Shown: positions 1-7,854, counted from the stretch's first letter. The stretch is DNA of 29,837 nt from Cellvibrionales bacterium (GCA_024645065.1 JAHEGP010000007.1:1-29837); one strand, 5' to 3'. Translations and numbers: made by a program. Notes: generated by a model not told the origin, from the sequence alone.

Positions 1-2
1 GC

Positions 3-227
3 AGCGAAACCCGCTCCCTGCTGGACCTTCAGCAGCGGCAGTTGCAACAGGCCACTGCGGATCGTGAAGCCCAGCGCAAAAGCCGTCGCAACACCAAATT
101 TGCCCTACTGGCGGTAGCGGTGGCGTTGCTTCTGGCCCAGCCCGCCCTGCTCCAGGGCGCCATGGAGCTGCCACCCGCCTCACTATTACTGCTGGCAGCC
201 GCCGCCGTGCTGGCTCTTCGAAGTTAG
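3..227 (+). CDS. ubiB: C-terminal end of UbiB-family protein (partial, 5' end outside window)
   Basis: The open frame enters from the left edge and stops at 225-227. Only about 74 residues are present: a charged, glutamine-rich amphipathic stretch followed by two short hydrophobic segments, one starting near FALLAVAVALLL and one near ASLLLLAAAAVLAL. UbiB, an atypical protein-kinase-like ATPase needed for ubiquinone synthesis, ends in such a pair of membrane helices. The call rests mainly on position: ubiB directly precedes hisI-hisE-tatABC in pseudomonads. The kinase-like domain itself is not in view, so another membrane-tailed protein is possible. Confidence 0.7.
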   Translation, partial: SETRSLLDLQQRQLQQATADREAQRKSRRNTKFALLAVAVALLLAQPALLQGAMELPPASLLLLAAAAVLALRS

Positions 228-280
228 TATCTGTCGCTAGCACTATGTCATAATAAAAATCTGCCGACAGCAATGTGACG

Positions 281-682
281 ATGGACATGGACCACACCCT
301 CGACCAGATACAGTGGAATGCCGATGGGCTGGTTGCCGCTATTGCACAGGATTGGCAGAGTGGCGAGGTACTGATGATGGCCTGGATGAATCGCGAGTCA
401 TTATCCATCACCATCAGCAGTGGCGAAGCGGTCTACTGGTCGCGCTCGCGCAAACAACTTTGGCACAAGGGAGAAAGCTCCGGGCATAGACAGAAGGTCA
501 AGGCACTGCGACTCGATTGCGATGGCGATGCGTTGCTGCTGGCTGTTGAACAAATCGGTGCGATCGCGTGTCATACCGGTCGGCGCAGTTGTTTTTACCG
601 ACGCTACGAAAAGGGCGACTGGCAGGTCACCGATGCAGTCCTGAAAAGCCCGCAAACCATTTACGGAAGCCGTAATGACTGA
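281..682 (+). CDS. hisI: Phosphoribosyl-AMP cyclohydrolase
   Basis: HisI opens the purine ring of phosphoribosyl-AMP to give ProFAR, the third step of histidine synthesis, as a zinc- and magnesium-dependent cytosolic enzyme. The protein is about 133 residues, the usual size of stand-alone HisI. It shows the metal-binding acidic cluster DCDGD near residue 84 and the cysteine motif CHTGRRSC near residue 101, which supplies zinc ligands. The ATG at 281 is chosen; a GTG at 275 in the same frame would add two residues, and neither has a strong Shine-Dalgarno. It is not fused to HisE, unlike enteric HisIE, but overlaps hisE by 8 bp, so the two are probably translationally coupled. Confidence 0.95.
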   Translation: MDMDHTLDQIQWNADGLVAAIAQDWQSGEVLMMAWMNRESLSITISSGEAVYWSRSRKQLWHKGESSGHRQKVKALRLDCDGDALLLAVEQIGAIACHTGRRSCFYRRYEKGDWQVTDAVLKSPQTIYGSRND

Positions 683-1007
683 TGTCCTGACCGCTCTGCA
701 GCATACAATCGAACAACGCATCAAGGACGCTGACGCCGACAAATCCTATGTCGCCAGTTTGCACCAACGGGGATTAAACAGGATTCTGGAAAAAGTCGGT
801 GAAGAGTGTGTCGAAACCATCATTGCAGCGAAAGATGCCCGCACCAGCGGCGACAATTCGGAGTTGGTGGGCGAAACCGCAGACTTGTGGTTCCATAGCA
901 TGATCATGCTTGCGGAGCTTGGCGAGTCAGCCGACAGCGTATTGAATGAGCTCGGTCGGCGCTTTGGCCTCTCGGGCATCGACGAGAAACTATCACGCAA
1001 TTCTTAA
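675..1007 (+). CDS. hisE: Phosphoribosyl-ATP pyrophosphatase
   Basis: HisE hydrolyses phosphoribosyl-ATP to phosphoribosyl-AMP and pyrophosphate, step two of histidine synthesis. The 110-residue protein is all-alpha MazG-like, with the family signature around GLNRILEKVGEECVETIIAA (residues 33-52) followed by ETADLWFHSMIML, which carries the acidic magnesium ligands. Its ATG lies inside the end of hisI (8-bp overlap), so the steps 2 and 3 enzymes are made from adjacent, coupled frames. The tat genes follow 16 bp downstream, probably in the same transcript. The remaining his genes of this window are about 22 kb away. Confidence 0.95.
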   Translation: MTDVLTALQHTIEQRIKDADADKSYVASLHQRGLNRILEKVGEECVETIIAAKDARTSGDNSELVGETADLWFHSMIMLAELGESADSVLNELGRRFGLSGIDEKLSRNS

Positions 1008-1023
1008 ACGGAAGAGGTGTTTC

Positions 1024-1242
1024 ATGGGTTTAGGTGGCATCAGTATCTGGCAACTCCTGATTATATTGGCAATCGTGGTGCTATTGTTCGGCACCAAGCG
1101 CTTGAGAACGCTGGGGACTGATCTCGGAGGCGCCATCAAGGGCTTTCGCAAGTCCCTCAACAGCGAAGAGGACGGTGTCGACCCCTCCGCCGCACCCAAG
1201 CAAAAAAACGCCAATCCCGATGACCCCGGGAAAACCCCCTAG
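1024..1242 (+). CDS. tatA: Sec-independent (twin-arginine) translocase subunit TatA
   Basis: TatA oligomerises around the TatBC-substrate complex to form the route by which folded twin-arginine proteins cross the inner membrane. The 72-residue protein has one N-terminal membrane helix (IWQLLIILAIVVLLFGTKRL), the FG hinge, then an amphipathic helix (GTDLGGAIKGFRKSL) and a short charged tail, which is typical. The start is the ATG at 1024, preceded by a purine-rich ribosome site (GGAAGAGG at about 1010-1017); upstream in-frame starts lie inside hisE and are rejected. tatB begins 9 bp after its stop. Confidence 0.95.
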   Translation: MGLGGISIWQLLIILAIVVLLFGTKRLRTLGTDLGGAIKGFRKSLNSEEDGVDPSAAPKQKNANPDDPGKTP

Positions 1243-1251
1243 GCTTGCCGA

Positions 1252-1608
1252 ATGTTCGATATCGGCTTTTCAGAACTGCTGCTGCTGGCAGTTATCAGCT
1301 TGCTGGTGCTGGGGCCGGAGCGCCTGCCAGGGGCGGTGCGCACGGCTACGACCTGGATAAGCCGTATTCGCCGCAGCTTCAATGAGGTTCGCATCGAACT
1401 GGAGCGCGAAATCAACGCCACTGAACTCAAGCAGGACCTGCACAATCAATCCATCCTCAAGCAACTCAAAGATACGGAAAAGGAACTCAACCAGGACCTG
1501 GACGCAGTGCGCGCCGGCCTGAAAAACCTGCAGTTCGACGTTGAGAGCAAAATTGAAAGTGGGCCACCACCTCAAGCTACAAGCCAGACCGCCGATCGAA
1601 ACCCATGA
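1252..1608 (+). CDS. tatB: Sec-independent translocase subunit TatB
   Basis: TatB pairs with TatC to form the receptor for twin-arginine signal peptides. The 118-residue protein begins MFDIGFSELLLLAVISLLVL, the canonical TatB N-terminal membrane helix with the conserved glutamate at residue 8, followed by GPERLPGAVRTA at the hinge. A long charged helical region (about residues 35-100, rich in E, K, Q and L) and a short polar tail follow. It sits between tatA and tatC and overlaps tatC by 4 bp (ATGA), consistent with stoichiometric synthesis of the TatBC receptor. Confidence 0.95.
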   Translation: MFDIGFSELLLLAVISLLVLGPERLPGAVRTATTWISRIRRSFNEVRIELEREINATELKQDLHNQSILKQLKDTEKELNQDLDAVRAGLKNLQFDVESKIESGPPPQATSQTADRNP

Positions 1609-2363
1609 GTGAGCCCGAACCGGAAAGCCAGGACCAGGCGATGCCACTGGTCGCGCATCTGACCGAGCTACGCGACCGTCTATTGAAGTCGGTACTCGCG
1701 GTACTGGTTATTTTTCTCGGCTTGTTCTACTTTGCCAACGACATCTATGCCTTTGTATCGGCGCCTTTACGGGAGTTGTTGCCTGAAGGCGCCACCATGA
1801 TAGCAACCGAGGTAGCATCGCCCTTTCTCGCCCCCTTCAAGCTGACCATGGTGGTGGCGGTATGCCTGGCAATGCCCTACATACTCCACCAGACCTGGCG
1901 CTTTATCGCCCCGGCACTGTATCACAGCGAACGCCGCCTGGCGCTGCCCATCCTGGTATCCAGTGTTGTCTTGTTCTACAGCGGACTGGCCTTTGCCTAC
2001 TATGTCGTGTTCCCACTGATCTTCGCGTTTTTCGCCAGCGTGACGCCGGAAGGCGTGTCGGTGATGACCGACATCAACAGCTATCTCAACTTTGTACTCA
2101 AGCTGTTCTTTGCTTTTGGCTTTGCCTTCGAAATACCTATCGCGACGGTATTATTGATATCAGCGGGCGCCACCACGGCCGAATCACTCGCCGCCAAGCG
2201 GCCCTATGTCGTGGTAGCCTGTTTTATCGTGGGAATGTTGTTAACGCCCCCCGATATTATCAGCCAAACCCTGCTGGCCATTCCGGTTTGGCTGTTATTT
2301 GAATTGGGCTTGTTTTTTGGTCGGATGGTCGAGCCCACGCCACAGGCCGCCGCCAAAGAGTGA
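1605..2363 (+). CDS. tatC: Sec-independent translocase subunit TatC
   Basis: TatC is the polytopic core of the Tat receptor and binds the twin-arginine signal. The 252-residue protein has the usual six membrane segments. It opens with the conserved cytoplasmic LVAHLTELRDRLLKS block (residues 15-29) and has the P-x-L-x-x-T-W-R-F-type segment (LHQTWRFIAPALY) before TM3. No tatD-like nuclease follows. The gene ends the plus-strand operon and converges on a small minus-strand gene 20 bp away, and I see no hairpin with a T tract between them. Confidence 0.97.
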   Translation: MSEPEPESQDQAMPLVAHLTELRDRLLKSVLAVLVIFLGLFYFANDIYAFVSAPLRELLPEGATMIATEVASPFLAPFKLTMVVAVCLAMPYILHQTWRFIAPALYHSERRLALPILVSSVVLFYSGLAFAYYVVFPLIFAFFASVTPEGVSVMTDINSYLNFVLKLFFAFGFAFEIPIATVLLISAGATTAESLAAKRPYVVVACFIVGMLLTPPDIISQTLLAIPVWLLFELGLFFGRMVEPTPQAAAKE

Positions 2364-2383
2364 GGTCGAATCGCTGCCAGGGC

Positions 2384-2731
2384 CTACATTGCCGTAGCAC
2401 TATTGCCCTCTGATCCACCCTTTTCAGCGATTGCCTTGTACTGGGCGAGGTAGGTGTCGTAATCCGTTTTGTCACAGTAACGCATCGCCTGGGTGCCAAG
2501 CTTTTCGACGCTGTCGCCCGCGCCACTGATCCTGGCACAGGCGCCAATATCCAATGGTCCTACATCGGTCGAAATATCGCTATCTGCGGGTAAATTTACC
2601 GGCTTGCTGCCCACCAGCCACTGCTGGGAGTCACCGTCGAGCTTGCGTTTGACGATACCATACCAGTCATCATCGGCAACTGCCGGTAGCGAAACAGCCA
2701 ACCCCAGGATCAAGACCACTATTGTTCTCAT
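2384..2731 (-). CDS. Small exported protein of unknown function
   Basis: This 115-residue protein has a clear Sec signal peptide (MRTIVVLILGLAVSLPAVA, cleavage likely after AVA), then DDDWYGIVKRKLDG and a mature part of about 95 residues. Two cysteines (in GACARIS and RYCDKT) could form a disulphide in the periplasm. The pattern YGIV, then QQWLVG, then LDIGACARI resembles small beta-barrel (DUF5666/OB-like) modules, but that is an impression only. The start at 2731 sits 5 nt after a strong ribosome site (GGGGGGAAG); the ATG one codon upstream (2734) is too close to it. It is transcribed convergently with tatC. I assign no function. Confidence 0.8.
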   Translation of the reverse strand: MRTIVVLILGLAVSLPAVADDDWYGIVKRKLDGDSQQWLVGSKPVNLPADSDISTDVGPLDIGACARISGAGDSVEKLGTQAMRYCDKTDYDTYLAQYKAIAEKGGSEGNSATAM

Positions 2732-2831
2732 CATCACTTCCCCCCACTCTGGCAACACTGGATCCTCACCGCGCCTTGATCATACCCCAGGCTGCCGCCT
2801 GGCGTCGACAAAGTCGCCGTTGCCCTCTGAT

Positions 2832-3674
2832 TTATCCAGCTGCACTGGGTCCGCTGCGAGCAGACTCCCAGGCCAGCATCGCCTGCTTGCGCTCCGCTGA
2901 CCAGCGATATTCACCAAAATCACCACTGGCGCGGATCACGCGATGGCACGGGATCAGCCATGCCACCGGGTTTGCCGCTACCGCAGAGGCCACCGCCCGC
3001 ACCGCCGTGGGATGGCCGGCGAGGCCCGCCAATTGCCGGTAGGATACTATCCTGCCCTCGGGAACCCGCAGCAAAGCCTGCCAAACCTGCAGCCTGAAAT
3101 TACTGCCCCCAACTTGCAGGCTCAAGGGGGCCGGGGTGGCACCGCCGGCAAACAACGGTCCCAGGCGCTGGCGCGCCAGGCCCGGCTTCTTGAGCCATTC
3201 TGCCAGTGGCCATAGCTTGCGCAATGCCACCAATTGCGCGTCACCACTGCCCTCGACAAAACCGAGATGGCAGATTCCCCCGCGCTCTGTGACCAACATC
3301 AGGGCCGCACCGAAAGGAGTATCAGCAAGGTCGTAATACAAGGTCAAGCCAACTCCACCGCTTCTGTATTGCTGCGGCGTCATTGCCTCGAGGGTAATAA
3401 AGTGATCGTGCAGGCGACCACTGCCACTGAGTCCGAGGTCATGGGAAATCGCCAACAGGCTGTCGCTTTGCGCCAGGGCCCGCTTGGCGTTCTGAACCGT
3501 AAGGAATTGCAGAAACTGCTTGGGGCTAATACCCGCCCAACGACTGAACAGGCGCTGGGCATGGCCAAGACTTAAGTGCATCTCTTTGGCAACCTCGGCC
3601 AGTGAAGGTTGCTGTGCGGTGTGCTCGTTGAGGTACTGGATCGCTGTTGCAACCCGCTGATAATCCTGCTCCAT
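2832..3674 (-). CDS. AraC-type HTH / methylated-DNA-protein-cysteine methyltransferase fusion
   Basis: The 280-residue protein joins an AraC/XylS DNA-binding domain (about residues 10-105, two helix-turn-helices, ending MTPQQYR) to an O6-methylguanine-DNA methyltransferase domain (about 110-275). The suicide cysteine is C243 in IPCHRVIRASG, followed by the usual GEYRW. The methyltransferase moves O6-alkyl groups from guanine to itself, directly reversing alkylation damage. E. coli Ada has an additional N-terminal zinc domain that senses methyl-phosphotriesters; that module is absent here, since the HTH begins at the N-terminus. Regulation by alkylation would therefore have to work differently, or the HTH may simply target DNA. 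It appears monocistronic; I see no obvious Ada box upstream. Confidence 0.92.
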   Translation of the reverse strand: MEQDYQRVATAIQYLNEHTAQQPSLAEVAKEMHLSLGHAQRLFSRWAGISPKQFLQFLTVQNAKRALAQSDSLLAISHDLGLSGSGRLHDHFITLEAMTPQQYRSGGVGLTLYYDLADTPFGAALMLVTERGGICHLGFVEGSGDAQLVALRKLWPLAEWLKKPGLARQRLGPLFAGGATPAPLSLQVGGSNFRLQVWQALLRVPEGRIVSYRQLAGLAGHPTAVRAVASAVAANPVAWLIPCHRVIRASGDFGEYRWSAERKQAMLAWESARSGPSAAG

Positions 3675-3874
3675 GCCCTATCCCGCTCGCCAGTCTGCCG
3701 TCAGTAAACCCCGCTGCACTGTGGCGCAGAACTGGACCCGCGCCAACCCGAATCTTGTGAACATTAGCGGAAGACTGCTATGCACGGCCCATCGTGACCC
3801 GCAATATCGTCGCCAGGACGCCGTTGCACCCGGCAACACATAGCCTGGAGTCATCTGGAGGGGAAAGTCCCTGT

Positions 3875-4792
3875 CTAGCGTGGGCGGGAGATGGAGCGCA
3901 TATGGCCACGTAAAAATACACCAATGCGATCGATAGCGACTTTACCTTCCGGCATTATGGCAGCCATGGCCTGCCATACATGAGGCATTTTACTCCACAC
4001 ATCCAGCACTACAGGCACGCCGCTGGCTTCCATTTTATAGGCGAGGCGACGCGCATCGTCCAACAGAACCTCGAAGCTGCCGACCTGGATCAGTGCCGGG
4101 CTGCAGCGGGTGTAGTCACCGTATAGCGGGGAGGCATAGGGGTTGGTCGGATCGAGGTCCTTGAGAACAATGGCGGCCGCCTCCTTGATTCGCTCACCGG
4201 GAATCAGTATATCGCGGTCGGCATTAGTCACAACGCTTTCACCGGTGCACGCCAGGTCGGTCCAGGGTGACAGCCCTACTACGGCTGCCGGAAGCGCGAG
4301 GCCTTCATCCCGGGCTCGCAGCATGGTGGCAAAGGCGAGGCCGCCTCCGGCGGAATCTCCAGCGATGGCGATGCTCTCGGGACAATATCGCTCCAGCAAC
4401 CATTGATACACCGTAATCGCGTCATCCCAGGCGGCCGGAAATGGCTCCTCCGGCGCAAGCCGGTAGTCGACTGACAAAATTGGGCACTGGGCCACCTTCG
4501 CCAGGCGCCACAACAGATCGCGGTGGGTCAGCACTGTGCCCCCGAAAATATAGGCGCCGCCATGGAGATACATCAGTACCTTGTGGTCATCGGCCTCCGG
4601 CATTCGAATCCAGTAGGCCCTGATGCTACCGGCGATGAGGGTTTCCTCGAACAGCGCTTCCGGGGGAGCAGGGGGAATGCGCTCCGCCGCCCGGTGGAAT
4701 TTTTCGCGCATATCCAGGGGGTCATTGCTACCGATCATCAAGGACCCGAACAAGCGCATAACCTGGTTGATGGCTGCCGCTTGCAGGCTCAT
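3875..4792 (-). CDS. Alpha/beta hydrolase, hormone-sensitive-lipase (fold-3) family esterase
   Basis: A 305-residue serine esterase of the HSL/family IV type. It shows the oxyanion-hole motif HGGA (residues 77-80, usually HGGG), the VDYRLAPEEPFPAA block, and the nucleophile elbow GDSAGG with Ser147. The catalytic histidine is probably His271 (KMPHVW). At the acid position, where most relatives have Asp in a DPL motif, this protein reads GSFEVLLDD, so Glu241 may be the acid. There is no signal peptide, so it is probably cytoplasmic. It lies 57 bp downstream of another alpha/beta hydrolase on the same strand. The substrate is unknown, plausibly a short acyl ester or lipid-derived ester. Confidence 0.88.
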   Translation of the reverse strand: MSLQAAAINQVMRLFGSLMIGSNDPLDMREKFHRAAERIPPAPPEALFEETLIAGSIRAYWIRMPEADDHKVLMYLHGGAYIFGGTVLTHRDLLWRLAKVAQCPILSVDYRLAPEEPFPAAWDDAITVYQWLLERYCPESIAIAGDSAGGGLAFATMLRARDEGLALPAAVVGLSPWTDLACTGESVVTNADRDILIPGERIKEAAAIVLKDLDPTNPYASPLYGDYTRCSPALIQVGSFEVLLDDARRLAYKMEASGVPVVLDVWSKMPHVWQAMAAIMPEGKVAIDRIGVFLRGHMRSISRPR

Positions 4793-4849
4793 CGCCGGGC
4801 TCTCGATTGCACGGTAGCGAAATCCTGGGGAGTTCTCATAAATACGGCA

Positions 4850-5632
4850 TCAGTCAGTGAAAGCCATGGTCTCGCGTTTATCGCGCCTCAGTAGCGCTGG
4901 CCCCCGATAGGGTTGCCAGCTCCGGGGATGTTGCGCCAGCCGATTCGCCAGCAGGTAAAACACCATGGCGTTCACTGCAAGGCCGCTGTGGCTGCCCAAT
5001 ATACGCACGTTTTCGGTTCGCGGACCGGGTTTATCCAGGCAGTAATGCCAATCGCTGATGCCGTCGTCCTTGCTGTAGATCGATGTGGACGGCACCGCAG
5101 GGGTGGTCTCCCATAACTCGCTACTGAGGAAAAAAGTATCCGTTTGCTGATAGGGGTTCAGGTAACTGTAGAGCTGGGTAATCACGCGGTTGATGGCCCG
5201 CGGCGTGGGCATGCAAAACGTTGTGCCAATGGTGACAATGCCGCGCACGGCTTCCGGCTGGCTATTGGCCAGTGCTCGCACGTAGAACCCACCCAGGCTC
5301 CAGCCCACCAGGCTAAGCTTCTGGCCGCTGGATCGATGGATATCCTGCACCCGCTTTTGCAGTGCCCTGAAGGTCTCCTGCCCAAGGCCGTTGTTGCAGC
5401 CCAGACCCCAGCAGTGAACGTCGTAACCCAGGCGCCGGAGGTAATCCCGCGCAAAATAAGTTGAGTTATCACTGTTGGTAAAGCCCGGAATCAGCAGTAC
5501 AGGTCGCCCTTCACCGCGCGGCCCATGCAGCAAAAAAGGATACGCCCAGGGCAAGACGCAGGCCTCGAGACCAGCGCGAATCTCGAGTACCGAGCTGAGC
5601 AACGACGGGCGGCGCCGCCTCACATTAGCCAC
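4850..5632 (-). CDS. Alpha/beta hydrolase (lipase-like, GWSLGG)
   Basis: The 260-residue protein has the lipase-like opening VLLIPGFTNSDNS, the nucleophile elbow GWSLGG (Ser112), a candidate acid near SKDDGISDW (Asp190 or Asp194) and the histidine in GSHSGL (His215). That triad order fits the PGAP1/esterase-like branch of the fold. There is no clear signal peptide, but the N-terminus is basic with a hydrophobic stretch around residues 22-36, so membrane association is possible. The start is a GTG at 5632 with AGAGG about 7 nt upstream. It begins 18 bp after the stop of the hemerythrin-domain gene, so the two are very likely co-transcribed. Confidence 0.85.
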   Translation of the reverse strand: MANVRRRRPSLLSSVLEIRAGLEACVLPWAYPFLLHGPRGEGRPVLLIPGFTNSDNSTYFARDYLRRLGYDVHCWGLGCNNGLGQETFRALQKRVQDIHRSSGQKLSLVGWSLGGFYVRALANSQPEAVRGIVTIGTTFCMPTPRAINRVITQLYSYLNPYQQTDTFFLSSELWETTPAVPSTSIYSKDDGISDWHYCLDKPGPRTENVRILGSHSGLAVNAMVFYLLANRLAQHPRSWQPYRGPALLRRDKRETMAFTD

Positions 5633-5650
5633 ATTGCACCTCTCTTGCTG

Positions 5651-6703
5651 TCACTGCAGGGTTCGATCCGTGAGCTCTATCTGTTCGACCAGATCCTGGC
5701 CCTGCTCGCTGTCAACACCCCGTGCGCTGGTCGGGACAGCTCGACCGCGGCCACCGATGAGAGCAGCGTAACTGTGAGCCGCCCGAAGCAAGGGCTGGAG
5801 GACATTGCGTTCGGGTCTCTCGGCAAGGGCCGCGCCCTCGAAGAAGGCCTCCAGGCCGCTGCGCAATGGATTTTCAAGTTCCCGCCCCGCTGAGCCTGGC
5901 AGTGGTAACCACGTTTTCAGGCTGTCCCAGTAGGCATGAAGCCCCAGCCTGACACCCTTTTTGCAAGCGCGCTGGCCGTAAGACAGATTGGTACCCAGGG
6001 CACCAAGAACCTCCAGCATCGACTGGCTGCCCAAAAACTCGGCCAAAACCAGGTTGTTGGCCGCCTTCTCGATATTGCCTCTCACTACCCGGCGCAGCGC
6101 GGCAAAGTTATCCGTAAGAATGTTGTCTATCGGTATTTCATTGATGGGGATACTGTTTTGCTCAATCAGAAACCAGTCTTCCTGCCGCAACACCTCGAGC
6201 GCCCTGGGCAGGATTTTCGATTCTTCGATATTGATATGGTGGCGCAGGCAGGCCCCGTAATCGTTACAGAGTTCCCCCACGCGCGCCTTGTTCAACACCG
6301 TCGGCATCATATGCACATCATCGATGGCCTCGGCAACCCTGTTACTGAGCCCAACCAACTGGCGATGCTCGTCCAACAACGCTGCAACCTCAGACGCTAT
6401 TGTCTCATCGCGCAGGGCCATGCGCTGGTATATCAGATCCTCCTTGGGATGATGGTAGCGGTCGGGGAAGTTCTGCATGTAGTCAATAATGTCCAGCAAC
6501 AGGGCATAATCTGCATCCCTGCCGTTGACGATCAGCCCCACCTGCTGGTCGAGAGAGTCCAGCAGACCGAACATATAGATGTGTTCATTGTGTAGTGCCT
6601 TGACCGAACGCGGCGTCACCCTGGTCGTTTCGTCGTTGACCGGCCGATACCAGTGGCCCGCCTGCGCACTGCTATCCATCGCCTCTATTGTCTGACTGGA
6701 CAT
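5651..6703 (-). CDS. Hemerythrin (HHE) domain protein with unrecognised C-terminal extension
   Basis: The protein is 350 residues from the ATG at 6703, chosen because GGGGGAAG directly precedes it; in-frame starts further upstream lack such a site. Residues about 33-150 form a hemerythrin-like four-helix bundle with the expected metal-ligand pattern: H38/H41, H84 with E88 (HHPKED), H113 (DEH) and H136 with E140 (HHINIEE). Such domains hold a di-iron centre that can bind O2 or sense NO, O2 or iron. The remaining roughly 200 residues are mostly helical with no domain I recognise; they include EFLGSQSMLEVLGALG and a cluster of bulky hydrophobics near HAYWDSLKTWLPL. The cytoplasmic location is inferred. 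It leads an apparent operon with the GWSLGG hydrolase. Confidence 0.85.
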   Translation of the reverse strand: MSSQTIEAMDSSAQAGHWYRPVNDETTRVTPRSVKALHNEHIYMFGLLDSLDQQVGLIVNGRDADYALLLDIIDYMQNFPDRYHHPKEDLIYQRMALRDETIASEVAALLDEHRQLVGLSNRVAEAIDDVHMMPTVLNKARVGELCNDYGACLRHHINIEESKILPRALEVLRQEDWFLIEQNSIPINEIPIDNILTDNFAALRRVVRGNIEKAANNLVLAEFLGSQSMLEVLGALGTNLSYGQRACKKGVRLGLHAYWDSLKTWLPLPGSAGRELENPLRSGLEAFFEGAALAERPERNVLQPLLRAAHSYAALIGGRGRAVPTSARGVDSEQGQDLVEQIELTDRTLQ

Positions 6704-7107
6704 GACTTCCCCCGACACTTTTTGCATTGGTGCTGCCAAATCCGGCACTAGCAAGGAGACCAATTTCACATACCGGCATGTGAGCGCACCTAAGCTAGCG
6801 CTCCTGACCGTGCTTTTCTACTACATTTTTTCACTAGCAGACAAGGCGAGACTAACCCCAAAAAATAGAATTGAGCTTCTAATTACTTGATTTGACAGAG
6901 AATCCGGCCCGATCCGCTGCTTTTAACGGCGCCGCAAAAAATACAAGATCGACCAAAGTCTAATATCCTGCCGGGCCAGCGCGAGGGCGCCCGGCCACAC
7001 GCTGCTTTTGACCCCTGCGCGATCGGCCACCGCGGCATTCAGTCAACGCAACCCCCGGGGCTTGAGAAGCCGGGGAACTTTGCAGTTGAATTCTGCTCGA
7101 ACACCCC
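6704..7107. other. Divergent intergenic region (about 400 bp)
   Basis: This non-coding stretch lies between the hemerythrin gene and the DUF547 gene. The part at about 6810-6970 is markedly more AT-rich than the surroundings and is the natural place for the two divergent promoters. A TTGACA hexamer at 6892-6897 has no good -10 partner, and a TAATAT at 6961-6966 has no good -35, so I do not call a promoter. An imperfect GC-rich hairpin (GGCTT/AAGCC with a 3-nt loop, extended by C and G runs) lies at 7052-7075, just upstream of the DUF547 start. Confidence 0.5.
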
Positions 7108-7854
7108 ATGAAAACAGTACTTGAAAGGGTTTTCCTGCTTGTTGTGTGCCTGGGCAGCTTTGCCGCTCAGGCAGGCAATCTCAATGGGGACTGGCAGGCC
7201 TGGGATCAACTATTGTCCCGCCACGTCGACAATGGCCATGTCGATTACACTGCTATCAGCGGGGCCCCGGAGCTGGCGCAATTATTGGACCTGGTGGATC
7301 AAACCGATACTTACTCGCTTGGGCGCGAGGAGAAACTGGTTTTCTACATCAATGCCTATAACCTACTGGCGGTAAAGGGGATCATCGATGGCCGCTCCCC
7401 GGAAACACTGCTCGGCCGCGCCGCGTTCTTCAAGTTCAGCAAGTACCGGATTGGGGGTGAAAGCCTCTCGCTGTACGCATTCGAACATAAGCGCATCCTT
7501 CCACTGCGGGAACCGCGCATTCATTTCGCCATCGTCTGTGCCTCTCACTCCTGTCCCGCGTTGCGCTCCGAGGCCTATAGCACCGCGGATCTCGAAGCCC
7601 AACTCGATACCAGCGCCCGCCAATTCCTGGCCGATAGCAGCAAGAATCAGTTCGACAAGCGCCAGCGCATCGCCTGGATATCGAGCATCTTCAAATGGTT
7701 CAGGGAAGATTTTGAGCGCCATTCCGGCAGTCTCCAGGCGTATCTGGCCCGGTATGTCGCAGACCCCGAGGTAGCAGGACTGCTGCGCGAGGAGGCCTTT
7801 GAGGTGCGCTTTCTCGATTACGACTGGAGCCTCAACGGCAGCTTCGAACCCTGA
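7108..7854 (+). CDS. Exported DUF547 domain protein
   Basis: The 248-residue protein begins with a signal peptide (MKTVLERVFLLVVCLGSFAAQA, cleavage likely before GNLNG). DUF547 follows over about residues 70-190, with the hallmarks FYINAYNLLAVKGI, then IHFAIVCASHSCPALRSEAY, where the CASxSCP cysteines stand out. The family is widespread in marine bacteria and its function is not established; a periplasmic or lipoprotein-like enzyme fold has been suggested, and I do not assign a reaction. The ribosome site before the ATG at 7108 is weak. It is transcribed alone and converges with dtd. Confidence 0.88.
   Translation: MKTVLERVFLLVVCLGSFAAQAGNLNGDWQAWDQLLSRHVDNGHVDYTAISGAPELAQLLDLVDQTDTYSLGREEKLVFYINAYNLLAVKGIIDGRSPETLLGRAAFFKFSKYRIGGESLSLYAFEHKRILPLREPRIHFAIVCASHSCPALRSEAYSTADLEAQLDTSARQFLADSSKNQFDKRQRIAWISSIFKWFREDFERHSGSLQAYLARYVADPEVAGLLREEAFEVRFLDYDWSLNGSFEP

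Noticed and set aside
6892..6966. Possible sigma-70 promoter before the DUF547 gene (TTGACA at 6892, TAATAT at 6961)
   Set aside because: The two hexamers are about 60 bp apart, and neither has a partner at 16-18 bp.
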